A stretch of DNA of 64,000 nucleotides. Origin: Alphaproteobacteria bacterium (GTDB taxonomy: Bacteria > Pseudomonadota > Alphaproteobacteria > TMED109). Below are positions 52,893 to 61,486 of this stretch, in pieces. Positions within the stretch are counted from its first letter, which is position 1; each line of letters begins with the position of its first letter. The position numbers were made by a program, and so were the translations under genes. The stretch is from positions 91,001 through 155,000 of the forward strand of contig JAJDWH010000041.1 of the NCBI GenBank assembly GCA_022825705.1. Direction: 5' to 3'. Below the pieces are notes generated by a model. That model did not search any database, was not told where the DNA came from, and saw only the letters and a list, made by a program, of their open reading frames with translations.

Positions 52893-53273
52893 CTATTCCG
52901 GCTCGCCCGCAACCGACGGACCGGGTTCGGCGGCGACCATGGTCTGGAGGTCTGCCAGCGGTTTGCCGGCGGCGCGGGCGGCGTCGACCTCCACGGCATG
53001 GTAGGCCGCGAGCACGCGTCGCCCGAGGTCGGTGACGCGCGAGCCGCCAACGCCGCGGCCACCGGGACTCGCGGCCACGAGCGGGCCCGTGAAGTTCTGG
53101 TTCATCGAATCGACCAGCAGCCAGGCCCGCCGGTACGACATGCCGAGGGCCCGGGCAGCGCCGGCGATCGAGCCCACCTCGTCGATCGCCGTGAGCAGGG
53201 CGGCCTTGCCGGGCCCGAACAGCGGCAGGTCCCCCAATTGGACCCGGATTCTGATTCGCGCTTCGGTATTCAC
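52893..53273 (-). CDS. modE: ModE-type molybdate regulator (winged helix only)
   Basis: 126 aa containing the ModE N-terminal winged helix: GPGKAALLTAIDEVGSIAGAARALGMSYRRAWLLVDSMN, then ASPGGRGVGGSRVTDLGRRVLAAY. The C-terminal Mop/TOBE domains that bind molybdate in E. coli ModE are missing, as in many short alphaproteobacterial forms. ATG 53273 overlaps the DUF192 stop (ATGA). It lies just upstream of modABC and probably controls it through the 52620 site. Confidence 0.87.
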   Translation of the reverse strand: MNTEARIRIRVQLGDLPLFGPGKAALLTAIDEVGSIAGAARALGMSYRRAWLLVDSMNQNFTGPLVAASPGGRGVGGSRVTDLGRRVLAAYHAVEVDAARAAGKPLADLQTMVAAEPGPSVAGEPE

Positions 53274-53755
53274 TGGCCAGGGCCACGTTCGGCGGCAAAG
53301 TGGGGATGACGCACACGGTCGCCGGGACGGAGGCCAAGCCGTTCCGAGGTTCCCGCCAGGACTTCCAGGACACCGTTCACGTAGACGTCAGGGCCGATCG
53401 GCGTGAGCGACAGCGGGATGGTGTCTTCCGCGATCGCGGCGATGGTGCCGTCAGGCCGAATGAACAGCATGTCCAGCGGGATGTAGGTGTCCTTCATCCA
53501 CATCCGGATGCGCTGCGGCGGCGCATACAGGAACAGCATGCCCTCGTTCTCGCCGAGCGTGAGGCGGTGCATCAGGCCTTGCCGCTGCTGCGCCTGCGTC
53601 ACGGCCAGCTCCACCTGAAACTGGTGTTGTTCTGTTCCCGATTGAATCTCGACGGTGCCGACCTGGAACGTCTCGGCCGCCGCGACCGTCGTCGGCGCGA
53701 GCAGCAGCGCCAGCATCAACAGCCGCACTGCCGACCGTCCGCCGACTCCCTTCAT
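53270..53755 (-). CDS. DUF192 family secreted protein
   Basis: 161 aa with a signal peptide (RLLMLALLLAPTTVAAA) and a DUF192 domain: VELAVTQAQQRQGLMHR, GMLFLYAPPQRIRMWMKDTYIPLDMLFI and VLEVLAGTSERLGLRPGDRV. The MWMK-T-PLDM motif is diagnostic. Function unknown; a stand-alone beta-barrel, probably periplasmic. Coupled by ATGA to the broken metC upstream and to modE downstream. Confidence 0.87.
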   Translation of the reverse strand: MKGVGGRSAVRLLMLALLLAPTTVAAAETFQVGTVEIQSGTEQHQFQVELAVTQAQQRQGLMHRLTLGENEGMLFLYAPPQRIRMWMKDTYIPLDMLFIRPDGTIAAIAEDTIPLSLTPIGPDVYVNGVLEVLAGTSERLGLRPGDRVRHPHFAAERGPGQ

Positions 53756-54128
53756 CCCGTCCGGCTCCCCAGGTGAGCAAACCCCGCTTCCAGATCGTCC
53801 TGGAGGTCAGCCACGTCTTCCAGTCCGGCATGGACGCGGAAGGTCCGTTCGGGCGCGGGCCACAGCGCGACGTTACGCGCGCCCCGGAGCATCGACGGGA
53901 TGATGAGACTCTCGAAGCCGCCCCAGCTGTAACCCATGCCGAACAACTCCAGCCCGTCCAGGAAGGCATCGTAGGCTGCCGGCGGGGCCGGGCGGAGGAT
54001 CATGCCGAAGAGTCCCGAAGCCCCCAGGAAGTCGCGCCGCCACAGCGCGTGTCCGGGGTCTCCCTCGAGGCCGGGGTGCAGTACGCGCTCCACTTCGGGC
54101 CGGTCAGCCAGCCAACGCGCCAGTGCAA
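53752..54128 (-). pseudogene. metC: metC C-terminal fragment, cut off by the insertion element
   Basis: About 125 codons of the C-terminal domain of a cystathionine beta-lyase-like PLP enzyme: ARWLADRPEVERVLHPGLEGDPGH, SGLFGMILRP, FGMGYSWGGFESLIIP and RVHAGLEDVADLQDDLEAGF. It lacks the N-terminal domain and PLP lysine. A frame starting in the element (ATG 54165) reads into it. Joining it to 56722-57552 without the element and one target duplication restores a 399-aa frame. Confidence 0.88.
54121..54128. repeat. Target-site duplication, left copy (CAGTGCAA)
   Basis: Identical 8-bp copies of CAGTGCAA flank the element at 54121-54128 and 56722-56729. Eight bases is the duplication length known for the IS1595 family. 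Confidence 0.9.
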
Positions 54129-54154
54129 GGGGATTATGTAGAAAAGTGCCGAAG

Positions 54155-55465
54155 TCACGCGGCACGGCGGCGCTTGATGAAGCCTTTGTCTGTCAGGCAA
54201 GCAAGCAAGTATTCATGCGGTCGGTCGCCCTTCACTGAATTGCAGGCACCGCAAAGCAGTTGCAGGTTGCTGATATGATCCGTTCCGCCACGTGAACGCG
54301 GGATGATGTGGTCAATGGTCAAGTTGCGCGGCGGAAAGTGTTCCTCGCAGCCCAAGCAATACCCGCCCTGTTCGCCGTAGAGATAACGCTTGTTCTTGGC
54401 GTCATTGTATTTCAGGACTGTGCCGATATCGGTGCGGCGCGGGATGTCCTCCCGGTGGGCTCCACGGTAGAACAAGCCCAATTCGTCTTGCATGCGCGAC
54501 TGCACAAGGTCAGCAGCCTTGGGGCTGATGTCGATACCCACCCATTGCCGGGACAAGTCTTGTGCCGCGATACAGGCTGTAGCGCAGCCACAGAACGGGT
54601 CTAGCACCGTATCTCCGCTATTGGAGCCGACAGCGATTATTCGTCTCAACAATGCCAGAGGCTTTTGTGTGGGGTAGCCTGTTCGTTCTGTTGTATCCGA
54701 ATTGTTTAGCTTTTCGATCCTCCATACATCATCAAGCGGAATACCATAGGACATTGCATCGTCAAGATAACGTTTCACTCGTTGGCCTGAACCTCCATCA
54801 GACAAGACATATTCACTGCCATCATCATCTATACGGACTTTTTGCTTTCTGGTTTTGATGTACTCGTCTTTGCTAGCCCACGGGCGCGTGGGGTAATTGA
54901 ATGTCATTTGCTCCTTCTTGGAATAGAAAAGAACCACATCGTGGCGGCGCTCAATATGCCTCTTTAGTCTTTTATTCCAACCGGAGTATGACCAAATAAT
55001 CTCATTTCTGAAACGCTTTCGCCCGAACACAGAATCCAAAAGAAGTTTGAGATAGTGGCTGGCTGTTGGGTCACAGTGCAGCCATATACTTCCCGTCAAC
55101 TTCAACAGTCGCCGCATTTCGGTGATGCGGATTGCCATGTAGATCAGGTAACTCATCATCGAGTCACCGTGAACCTGACGGGTGGCGTTCAACAGGTCAT
55201 ACAGACCCGGATTGTCGTGCTTGATTTCGCCGTGCCAAGCAAGATTCACATCGTCCAGGCCCCAAGTGTCCTTGAACGCGGCACCGGCAGCCTTGGAGCC
55301 GATAGGAGCGGAATAATCGTGCTTGGAATTAAACGGCGGGTCCAGGTAGATCAGGTCCACGCTTTCGCTGTTCATGCCCCGCATGATGTCGAGGTTGTCA
55401 CCCGTCCAAATGGTCTGGTTTGCCCAATTGGGCTTCCCCGCGTCAGGGAACGGAAGATCAGCCAT
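54155..55465 (-). CDS. Beta-class site-specific DNA methyltransferase fused to HNH nuclease domain
   Basis: 436 aa. Residues 1-330 form an N6-adenine/N4-cytosine methyltransferase: motif IV DPPF at 42-45 comes before motif I DPFCGCATA at 289-297, the beta-class order, with TQKPLALLRRII between. Residues about 365-415 are an HNH domain with zinc pairs CLGC (370-373) and CGAC (405-408) and the catalytic TIDHIIPRSRGG. The gene ends one base inside the left terminal repeat. It overlaps the 61-aa gene by eight bases. Composition is AT-richer than the chromosome. Confidence 0.9.
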   Translation of the reverse strand: MADLPFPDAGKPNWANQTIWTGDNLDIMRGMNSESVDLIYLDPPFNSKHDYSAPIGSKAAGAAFKDTWGLDDVNLAWHGEIKHDNPGLYDLLNATRQVHGDSMMSYLIYMAIRITEMRRLLKLTGSIWLHCDPTASHYLKLLLDSVFGRKRFRNEIIWSYSGWNKRLKRHIERRHDVVLFYSKKEQMTFNYPTRPWASKDEYIKTRKQKVRIDDDGSEYVLSDGGSGQRVKRYLDDAMSYGIPLDDVWRIEKLNNSDTTERTGYPTQKPLALLRRIIAVGSNSGDTVLDPFCGCATACIAAQDLSRQWVGIDISPKAADLVQSRMQDELGLFYRGAHREDIPRRTDIGTVLKYNDAKNKRYLYGEQGGYCLGCEEHFPPRNLTIDHIIPRSRGGTDHISNLQLLCGACNSVKGDRPHEYLLACLTDKGFIKRRRAA

Positions 55466-55643
55466 CGTCCGGCTTGTCGATGTATTGGACGTTGACGGGG
55501 CGGGTCAGGGCCTCAATGGCTTCCTCGAACGTCGCATTGACCCTGACATCCTCTTCCAGTTCCCGTCTGGAAGGCTGGTAGTCGTGCCGGACGATCTTCA
55601 CGGTCGGCTTGCTGGCGGGCTTGTCGTGCTTGGAATCTGTCAT
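55458..55643 (-). CDS. 61-aa passenger protein of unknown function
   Basis: Small, charged protein (MTDSKHDKPASKPTVKIVRH start; acidic C-terminal half with TFEEAIEALTRPVNV). No family recognised. It sits two bases after the transposase stop and overlaps the methyltransferase start by eight bases, so it is co-translated with both. A regulatory, antitoxin-like or DNA-binding role is possible, but nothing in the sequence proves it. Confidence 0.55.
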   Translation of the reverse strand: MTDSKHDKPASKPTVKIVRHDYQPSRRELEEDVRVNATFEEAIEALTRPVNVQYIDKPDDG

Positions 55644-55645
55644 GG

Positions 55646-56629
55646 TCAGGCACTCTGCGCACCGGAGTCCAGCCCGTTATCGGCAATCAGTTCGCGGTAG
55701 CGTAGCCGCTTGCCGATGGAACCGGCAACCAGCGATCCCATGATGTCGATGGTGTCCTGTTCACGCAGGTTGTGACGTGCAGCAAATTCTTGAACGTAAC
55801 GATCCAAGTGTTTTTCGCTCAACTTGTGGAACGTCCCCTTGTGGGCTCGTTTCATCATGCTCCAAAGCGATTCGATTCCATTGGTGTGAATGTCGCCCTC
55901 GACGTATTCGGACAGTGAATGCCGGACGGTCTCATGGTCGAACGGCATGCCCTCGTAGGCCGATGCATCGTCACTGTAGACCTTGGCACCGGGAGCCGCG
56001 TGGTCGCCGACAAAGCCTTGCAGCGTTGCTTTGTCCGTCTCTGAAACGACCTTTGCCGCAACCCTGTTGCTGTCGCGATCCTTGGCGCCGACCACCGCAG
56101 TCTTGCCGACTGTGCCGCGTCCGGTGTTCGCCAGTTCCTTGCGCTTGGCGTTGCTCATGTTCTTGCGGCGACCGCCGAAGTAGGTCTCGTCCACTTCGAC
56201 CGGACCGTCAAAGACACCGCCCTTTTCGGCCAGTGCCACGCGCAGCCGGTGGGCAAGGAACCACGCGCTCCGCTGATTGATGCTCAAGTCCCGGTGCAGC
56301 TTCATGGAAGATACGGACTTGAGATTCGTGGAAAGCAGGAAGGTTGCAATCATCCACACTTGGAAGCCCAGCTTGGAGCCTTCCATGACCGTCCCGGTCT
56401 TTGCGCTGAATCGCTTTGCGCATTCCTTCTCACGGCACCGGTAGGGCATCGTCTTGTGCTTGGCACCGGTCTGCACGTTAGTCGAACCGCAATGCGGACA
56501 GTGAATGCCCTTGGGCCAGCGGCGCTCAATGAACCACGCTTCCGCCGTCTCGTCGTTGGGGAACTTCCGCATGATCTGCACCAGTGAAATGCCTTTGCGG
56601 TCTGATTTACCTGTTGTCTTGTGGGCCAT
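55646..56629 (-). CDS. IS1595-family transposase (ISXO2-like DDE domain)
   Basis: 327 aa. The N-terminal zinc ribbon uses Cys44/Cys47 and Cys65/Cys70 (HCPHCGS; YRCREKECAKRF). The helical linker includes TGTVMEGSKLGFQVWMIATF and SINQRSAWFLAHRLR. The catalytic ISXO2-like domain has Asp147 (VEVDETYFGG), Asp220 (VYSDDAS) and the HTNGIESLWS motif with Asn250/Glu253. Intact and full length, so the element may be active. Confidence 0.93.
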   Translation of the reverse strand: MAHKTTGKSDRKGISLVQIMRKFPNDETAEAWFIERRWPKGIHCPHCGSTNVQTGAKHKTMPYRCREKECAKRFSAKTGTVMEGSKLGFQVWMIATFLLSTNLKSVSSMKLHRDLSINQRSAWFLAHRLRVALAEKGGVFDGPVEVDETYFGGRRKNMSNAKRKELANTGRGTVGKTAVVGAKDRDSNRVAAKVVSETDKATLQGFVGDHAAPGAKVYSDDASAYEGMPFDHETVRHSLSEYVEGDIHTNGIESLWSMMKRAHKGTFHKLSEKHLDRYVQEFAARHNLREQDTIDIMGSLVAGSIGKRLRYRELIADNGLDSGAQSA

Positions 56630-56721
56630 CGGTCCGGTCCTCTCTTCGCTTCCTGATGACCGTCAATTTACAGGAGAGTGCCGAAGGAGTCAAGCGTTCG
56701 GCACTTTCCTACATAATCCCC

Positions 56722-56729
56722 CAGTGCAA
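56722..56729. repeat. Target-site duplication, right copy (CAGTGCAA)
   Basis: Matches 54121-54128 exactly; lies against the right terminal repeat ending CATAATCCCC. Confidence 0.9.
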
Positions 56730-57552
56730 GCCCGGTTTCCATATGACGCCGGAGACGGACGTCCAGCGTGCGCAGTCCGCGCAGCCCCAGGTACAGGTCG
56801 TCCGGTCCGACGGTAGCTCCCAGAGCCTGGGCGGTCTTGCGCACGACGACGTGGGTCTCCTCGGTAGTCGTGACGGCCCCCAGCATGACGTCGGAATGTC
56901 CCGACACGTACTTCGTCGCCGACTGTATCGACACGTCGACACCGTGCTCGAACGGTCGGAAGAACAGCGGGCTTGCCCACGTGTTGTCGAGAATCACTGT
57001 GCAGTCGCGCGCGTGTGCGGCCGCTGCGATACCAGGCACGTCCTGCACCTCGAACGTGTGCGAGCCGGGCGATTCGAGAAACACCACCCGCGTGTTGTCG
57101 CGGATCTGCCCCGCGATCCCGGCCCCGATGCAGGGGTCGTAAAAGGTGGTCTCGACCCCGAACCGCGCGAGCCAGCCGCCGGCCAGGCCGCGGGTGGGTC
57201 CGTACGCCGAATCGACCATCAAGAGGTGGTCCCCGGCGGCGAGGAAGCTGCTCAGCGCGACCGCGACGGCGGTCTTGCCGGAACCCACGGCAACGCTGCG
57301 TGCGCCGCCTTCCGCGTCGGCCATCGCTTCCTCGAAGGCAAAGGTCGTCGGTGTGCCGAAGCGGCCGTAGACGACGTCGTCCAATCGGTTGGGGCCACGG
57401 GTGCGCAAGTCCGCGGTGTCCCGGAACAGGATGGTCGACGCATGGTACACGGGCGGATTGACAGCGCCCCGGTTCTCGTGGGGATTTCGGCCGGCTCGGC
57501 CCAGAACCGTTGCCGGACGACGCTTGCGCTTGTCAGGACGTGACCGGGACAT
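56722..57552 (-). pseudogene. metC: metC N-terminal fragment (cystathionine beta-lyase), interrupted
   Basis: 277 codons of a Cys/Met-metabolism PLP enzyme: ENRGAVNPPVYHAST, VYGRFGTPTTFAFEEAMA, SGKTAVAVALSSFL, ILDNTWASP and the PLP Lys214 in SATKYVSGHSD. After METGLAL the frame enters the inserted element and stops at 56668. Without the C-terminal domain the product is unlikely to fold. The ATG at 57552 overlaps the sulfurtransferase gene by 20 bases. Confidence 0.88.
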
Positions 57553-58381
57553 CCTCGCGCCCTCCCCACTCCGACCACGAGCCGTCGTAGACCGCCCAGT
57601 CATCGCGACCGGTCAACGTGAGGCCGAGGGCAAGAGTGCAGGCGCTGACTCCGGACCCGCAAGTGAACACCGGCGGCCGATCGCCGGCAACGCCGGCCGC
57701 CTCCAGGCGCGCACGCAGTGCCTCGGGGGGCAGCATGCGAGGGCCGTCCAGCAGGGTCTGGTAGGGAACGTTCACGCTTCCGGGGATATGTCCGCCGCGA
57801 AGTCCGGGGCGCGGTTCCGCCTCGGTGCCGGCGAATCGGCCGGCGCTCCGGGCGTCGACCACCAGCTCGGTCGCCGCCTGCAGATTGGCGCGAACGGCTG
57901 TCAGGTCCCGGATCCGCGCCGGGTTGAACGTGGCCTGGAAGGCGCGGGGCCGCGGTCGGGCCGGGCCCTTGACCAGGGTGCCGCCGGCGGCGGTCCATGC
58001 CGGCAGGCCGCCGTCGAGCACCGAGACGCGTTCGTGGCCGAACAGCCGGAACATCCACCACGCGCGCGGGGCGGTGCCGATGCCGTCCGTCGCATAACAG
58101 ACGACATGATCGCCGGTACCGACACCGAGGGCCCCGACGGCCGCCGCGAACGTGTCGGCGGTCGGCACCATGTGGGGCAGCGTCGAAGCCGGGTCAGCGA
58201 TCCCGTCGATCGAGAAGAACGCGGAGCCGGGGATGTGGCCGAGCTCGAATTCGCTCGCGCCGTCTCGTCGGGTCGCCGGCATATGCCAGGAGGCGTCCAG
58301 CACCACGACGTCGGGTCGCTCGAACGCGTCGCGCAGCCACTCTGCGCTTACCAGCGGGGACGCAGACGTGTGGTCGGGCAC
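57533..58381 (-). CDS. sseA: 3-mercaptopyruvate sulfurtransferase (double rhodanese)
   Basis: 282 aa with two rhodanese domains: the first inactive (VVLDASWHMP, FELGHIPGSAFFSIDGI), the second with Cys241 in the CGSGVSA loop typical of mercaptopyruvate specificity. GTG 58381 follows AGGAGG by eight bases and lies one base after the cysK stop. Located between cysK and metC, it fits a cysteine/sulfur metabolism set. Confidence 0.9.
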   Translation of the reverse strand: MPDHTSASPLVSAEWLRDAFERPDVVVLDASWHMPATRRDGASEFELGHIPGSAFFSIDGIADPASTLPHMVPTADTFAAAVGALGVGTGDHVVCYATDGIGTAPRAWWMFRLFGHERVSVLDGGLPAWTAAGGTLVKGPARPRPRAFQATFNPARIRDLTAVRANLQAATELVVDARSAGRFAGTEAEPRPGLRGGHIPGSVNVPYQTLLDGPRMLPPEALRARLEAAGVAGDRPPVFTCGSGVSACTLALGLTLTGRDDWAVYDGSWSEWGGREDVPVTS

Positions 58382-58382
58382 G

Positions 58383-59402
58383 TCACGTTCCTCCTTCCAG
58401 CCACGGCGGGACCGGGAGGTCACGCTCGGTCAGAAAGGCCGGATTGAAGATCTTCGAGGCGTACCGGGTGCCATGGTCGCACAGCATGGTGACCACCACG
58501 TGCCCGCGCCCGAGGTCCCGGGCCACGCGTTCGGCACCCGCAATGTTGATGCCCGTCGATCCTCCGAGCAACAGCCCCTCCTCGACCGCCAGTGCATAGA
58601 TGACCCGAAGTGCCTCTTCGTCCGTCACCCGCAAAGAGTCGTCAATGCGCGCACCCTCGAGGTTGCCGGTCACCCGCCCCTGCCCGATTCCCTCGGTGAT
58701 CGAGGTGCCGTCCGCCTTCGGGGTGCCCGTTTGCACCCACGCATGCATCCCCGAGCCCGTGGGGTCAGCGAGCACCACTTTCACGTCCGGATTCCGGTCC
58801 TTCAGCCCGTCGGAGACCCCGGCAATCGTGCCGCCGGTGCCGATGGCACTCACGAACGCCGCGACTTTCCCGCCGGTCTGGTCCCAGATCTCGGGCGCCG
58901 TGGATACCCGGTGCGCCTGGCGGTTCACCGGATTGTCGAACTGGTTGGCCCAGACGGCCCCGTTGGGCAGGGTATCGGCGAGTTCCGCGGCGAGCTGGCC
59001 GGAGTAGCGGATGTAGTTGCCCGGATTCGAGTACGGGACGGCCGGCACCAGTCGGAGGCTGGCGCCGATCGTCCGGAGGGCGCTGATCTTCTCCTCGCTC
59101 TGGGTCTCCGGCATCACGATGACCGTCCGGTAGCCCAGGGCGCTCCCGATCACCGTCAGACCGATCCCGGTATTCCCGGCCGTACCTTCGACGATGGTGC
59201 CGCCCGGCCGCAGCAGACCGCGCTTCTCGGCGTCGCGGATAATCCAGAGCGCCGCCCGGTCCTTGATGGATTGGCCGGGATTCAGGAACTCGGCCTTGCC
59301 CAGGATTTCGCAGCCGGTCTCGTCCGACAGCCGCCGCAGGCGGATGAGCGGCGTGTTGCCGACGAGCTCTGCGACGCTCGCCGCGGGTGAACCAGCGGGC
59401 AC
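58383..59402 (-). CDS. cysK: Cysteine synthase (O-acetylserine sulfhydrylase type)
   Basis: 339-aa PLP enzyme making cysteine from O-acetylserine and sulfide. NTPLIRLRRLSDETGCEI, PLP Lys47 in NPGQSIKDRAA, VEGTAGNTGIGL, AIGTGGTIAGVSDGL, GIGQGRVTGNL and GGSTGINIAGA. The GTSGN loop reads GTAGN here, a form also seen in CysK-like and cystathionine beta-synthase-like proteins, so specificity is not certain. GTG 59402 follows GGAGG; the permease gene ends five bases upstream. Confidence 0.87.
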   Translation of the reverse strand: MPAGSPAASVAELVGNTPLIRLRRLSDETGCEILGKAEFLNPGQSIKDRAALWIIRDAEKRGLLRPGGTIVEGTAGNTGIGLTVIGSALGYRTVIVMPETQSEEKISALRTIGASLRLVPAVPYSNPGNYIRYSGQLAAELADTLPNGAVWANQFDNPVNRQAHRVSTAPEIWDQTGGKVAAFVSAIGTGGTIAGVSDGLKDRNPDVKVVLADPTGSGMHAWVQTGTPKADGTSITEGIGQGRVTGNLEGARIDDSLRVTDEEALRVIYALAVEEGLLLGGSTGINIAGAERVARDLGRGHVVVTMLCDHGTRYASKIFNPAFLTERDLPVPPWLEGGT

Positions 59403-59407
59403 GAGCT

Positions 59408-60259
59408 TCAGCCTCCAGCCGGCGGACCACCGCCGCCCGGGCGACGGCGGAGCATGCCGCGCTGTGGGTCGTAACCAAGGACGGCGGCGGCGAGGAACAC
59501 GATCGTGCAGGCCACCGTGACGATCAAGCTGTGCCAGTGAATCTGGCCCTGGCTGGCCCAGCGCACGAGTTCGACCCCGTACGTGAACGGATTGAACTGG
59601 GCCAGCCACCACACGATTTCGGCGCCGTTTTCCAGCAGGCGCCACAGCGGATACAGCGCGCTGGAGATGAAGAACATCGGGAAGATGACGAAGTTCATGG
59701 TGCCGGCGAAGTTCTCGAGTTGGCGGATGTGGACCGACAACGCGAGGCCCGCGGCTCCGAGCAGCAAACCGAACAGCACCGCGGCCGGGAACATCCAGAC
59801 CCAGCCGAGCAGGGGGGTGTTGAGGCTGATCTGCATGCCGATCAGCGGCAGGCACACGATCAGGAACACGTACACCTGAAGGATCGAGAGCATGGTGCCT
59901 GCGAACAGTTTGGCGGTCAGCAGGTACCAGCGGGGCAGCGGTGCCGTGAGGAGCAGCCGCATGACGCCCATTTCACGGTCGTACACCATCGACAGGGACG
60001 ACTGCATCCCGCTGAACAGAAGCACCATTCCGACGAGGCCGGGAACGATGTACTCGAAGTAGTTCACGCTCTGCACCGGATAGGGACTCACCATCCCGGG
60101 GTCGATCCCCTTCGTGGAGCCGATGCCGGCGGCGAACACGAACAGCCAGAGCGCGGGACGGACGAAGGCCGACAACAGGCGCCCGCGCTGCTGGAAGAAT
60201 TTCACGACCTCGCGGGCGGTGAGCCCGACGAGTGCACGTAGCGCGTGACTGGCTGTCAT
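59408..60259 (-). CDS. ABC-2 type transporter permease, PQQ-dehydrogenase-associated
   Basis: 283-aa inner-membrane permease with six segments (LLSAFVRPALWLFVFAAGIG, YIVPGLVGMVLLFSGMQSSL, YVFLIVCLPLIGMQI, AAVLFGLLLGAAGLALSVHI and others) and ABC-2 motif features such as YDREMGVMRLLLTAPLPRW. Its partners (ATPase, substrate-binding protein, beta-propeller) match the ABC set found with PQQ-dependent alcohol dehydrogenases, where it is called PedC-like, and with the lut genes of methylotrophs. ATG 60259 overlaps the upstream stop. Confidence 0.83.
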   Translation of the reverse strand: MTASHALRALVGLTAREVVKFFQQRGRLLSAFVRPALWLFVFAAGIGSTKGIDPGMVSPYPVQSVNYFEYIVPGLVGMVLLFSGMQSSLSMVYDREMGVMRLLLTAPLPRWYLLTAKLFAGTMLSILQVYVFLIVCLPLIGMQISLNTPLLGWVWMFPAAVLFGLLLGAAGLALSVHIRQLENFAGTMNFVIFPMFFISSALYPLWRLLENGAEIVWWLAQFNPFTYGVELVRWASQGQIHWHSLIVTVACTIVFLAAAVLGYDPQRGMLRRRPGGGGPPAGG

Positions 60260-61467
60260 GTCGGCTGCTCTGGCGTTGCGAACTTGCTGCAATCGCTGGT
60301 GCGCTCGTCACGCCCCAGCGTGTCGAGATCATTGACTTGATGCACGAAACCGGCGAGCGGAGCGACTGCGGTTACCCAGTCCTCCGTCGCCAGCATAATC
60401 GGTTGGCGAAGTTGACCGTTCCAGGGACGGAACGACAGCGCCGGTCCTTTCGAGCCGTCGAGGCGAAACTCGGGTCCGAGCAGGTAGGCGTGAACATCGC
60501 CACGCTCGGTGGAGCCGCTCCGCACGATGGCCTCGCCGATGGCGCGGATCGCTACCCAGGCCGCCCAGTCACCGCCCTCCATGCGCCGGCCGGTCTGGCG
60601 CTCGAAGCGGCCGTGGACCTGCGGCGCTCCGTGCCGGAGATAGCTCCAGTGCCATGGGGTCGGACGCAGCCCGGCCGCGCCGGTGACGGCGGCCGGGTCC
60701 TGGGTCGAGTAGGGGACAGAACGGGCAAACTCACGGTCGACGTCGGCGACGAAGACCGACTCGTAGTCTGCGCGGCCCGTCAGCAGGTCAAGATCATTGC
60801 GATCCCGCATCCGCGGGTCGTTGGACAGCACGAAGGTCCGTTCCTCGTCGATCTTGAGGCCATAGGTGCCGGCCGAGTGCCGGAAGGCCGCAACCATCCG
60901 CGCGTCTTCCTCCAGCGGCCCCTGCAGGACCAGAACGTCGTTCCAGTCCCGGGCAATCAGGTACTGGGCTGCTGCATCCGTGAGCATTTGCCGACTGGGC
61001 GCGGTGTGAAGGAGGTGCGCCTCGCAGGCTTCCCCGCGCAGACCGTCATCCACGGCGGATACGTTGACCAGAATGACGTCCCGTCCGATCGTCGCTGCCG
61101 CCAGTTCACGAAGCGCGGCGGCAGGCGCGTCGACGAGAAACACGAAGGCCCCGGTTTCGGCCCGGATCGCATCGAGGGCGGCCGGGAGCTCGTTCGCGTC
61201 GGCGACCCGCTCGGCCCGCAACGTGAACTGCACGCCGGCGCGGCGCCCGAAGGACCGGATATCGCTCACGCCCATTTCGGCCCCGGCCAGCGGGCGGCGA
61301 TCGATCCGGTTGGTCTCCGAGCGGATGTCGACCGGATGGACGCCCCAACGCGAGTAGCGGATGTCTTCGGCAAGATCGAGATAGCCGAACACGAAGACGG
61401 GCCGGTCCTGGGCCGCCGCTACCGAGCCGAGCAGTAGTGCCGCCAGCAGGCAGGCGGCCCCGCGCAT
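60256..61467 (-). CDS. ABC transporter substrate-binding protein, PQQ-dehydrogenase-associated
   Basis: About 403 aa, periplasmic type-1 binding-protein fold. Signal peptide MRGAACLLAALLLGSVAAAQ, then VFVFGYLDLAEDIRYSRWGVHP, GAFVFLVDAPAAALRELAAA, HLLHTAPSRQMLTDAAAQYL, VLVLQGPLEEDARMVAAF and a conserved WGWSYL-like WHWSYLRHG. This pattern is that of proteins beside PQQ-dependent dehydrogenases. The ligand is unknown; metal or alcohol-related roles have been proposed for relatives. GTG 61479 is an alternative start. Confidence 0.8.
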   Translation of the reverse strand: MRGAACLLAALLLGSVAAAQDRPVFVFGYLDLAEDIRYSRWGVHPVDIRSETNRIDRRPLAGAEMGVSDIRSFGRRAGVQFTLRAERVADANELPAALDAIRAETGAFVFLVDAPAAALRELAAATIGRDVILVNVSAVDDGLRGEACEAHLLHTAPSRQMLTDAAAQYLIARDWNDVLVLQGPLEEDARMVAAFRHSAGTYGLKIDEERTFVLSNDPRMRDRNDLDLLTGRADYESVFVADVDREFARSVPYSTQDPAAVTGAAGLRPTPWHWSYLRHGAPQVHGRFERQTGRRMEGGDWAAWVAIRAIGEAIVRSGSTERGDVHAYLLGPEFRLDGSKGPALSFRPWNGQLRQPIMLATEDWVTAVAPLAGFVHQVNDLDTLGRDERTSDCSKFATPEQPT

Positions 61468-61486
61468 TGGTGATGTCACGATGGCG

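Larger units (their letters stand above)
54129..56721 (-). mobile_element. IS1595-family element with passenger genes (transporter IS)
   Basis: 2,593 bp bounded by inverted repeats beginning GGGGATTATGTAG. The 25-bp ends (54129-54153 and 56697-56721) differ at one position. It carries three minus-strand genes in close order: transposase, a 61-aa unknown and a methyltransferase-HNH fusion. Base composition is visibly less GC-rich than the host DNA. Near-identical ends and a perfect duplication point to a recent insertion. IS1595 members with cargo have been called transporter IS. Confidence 0.9.
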
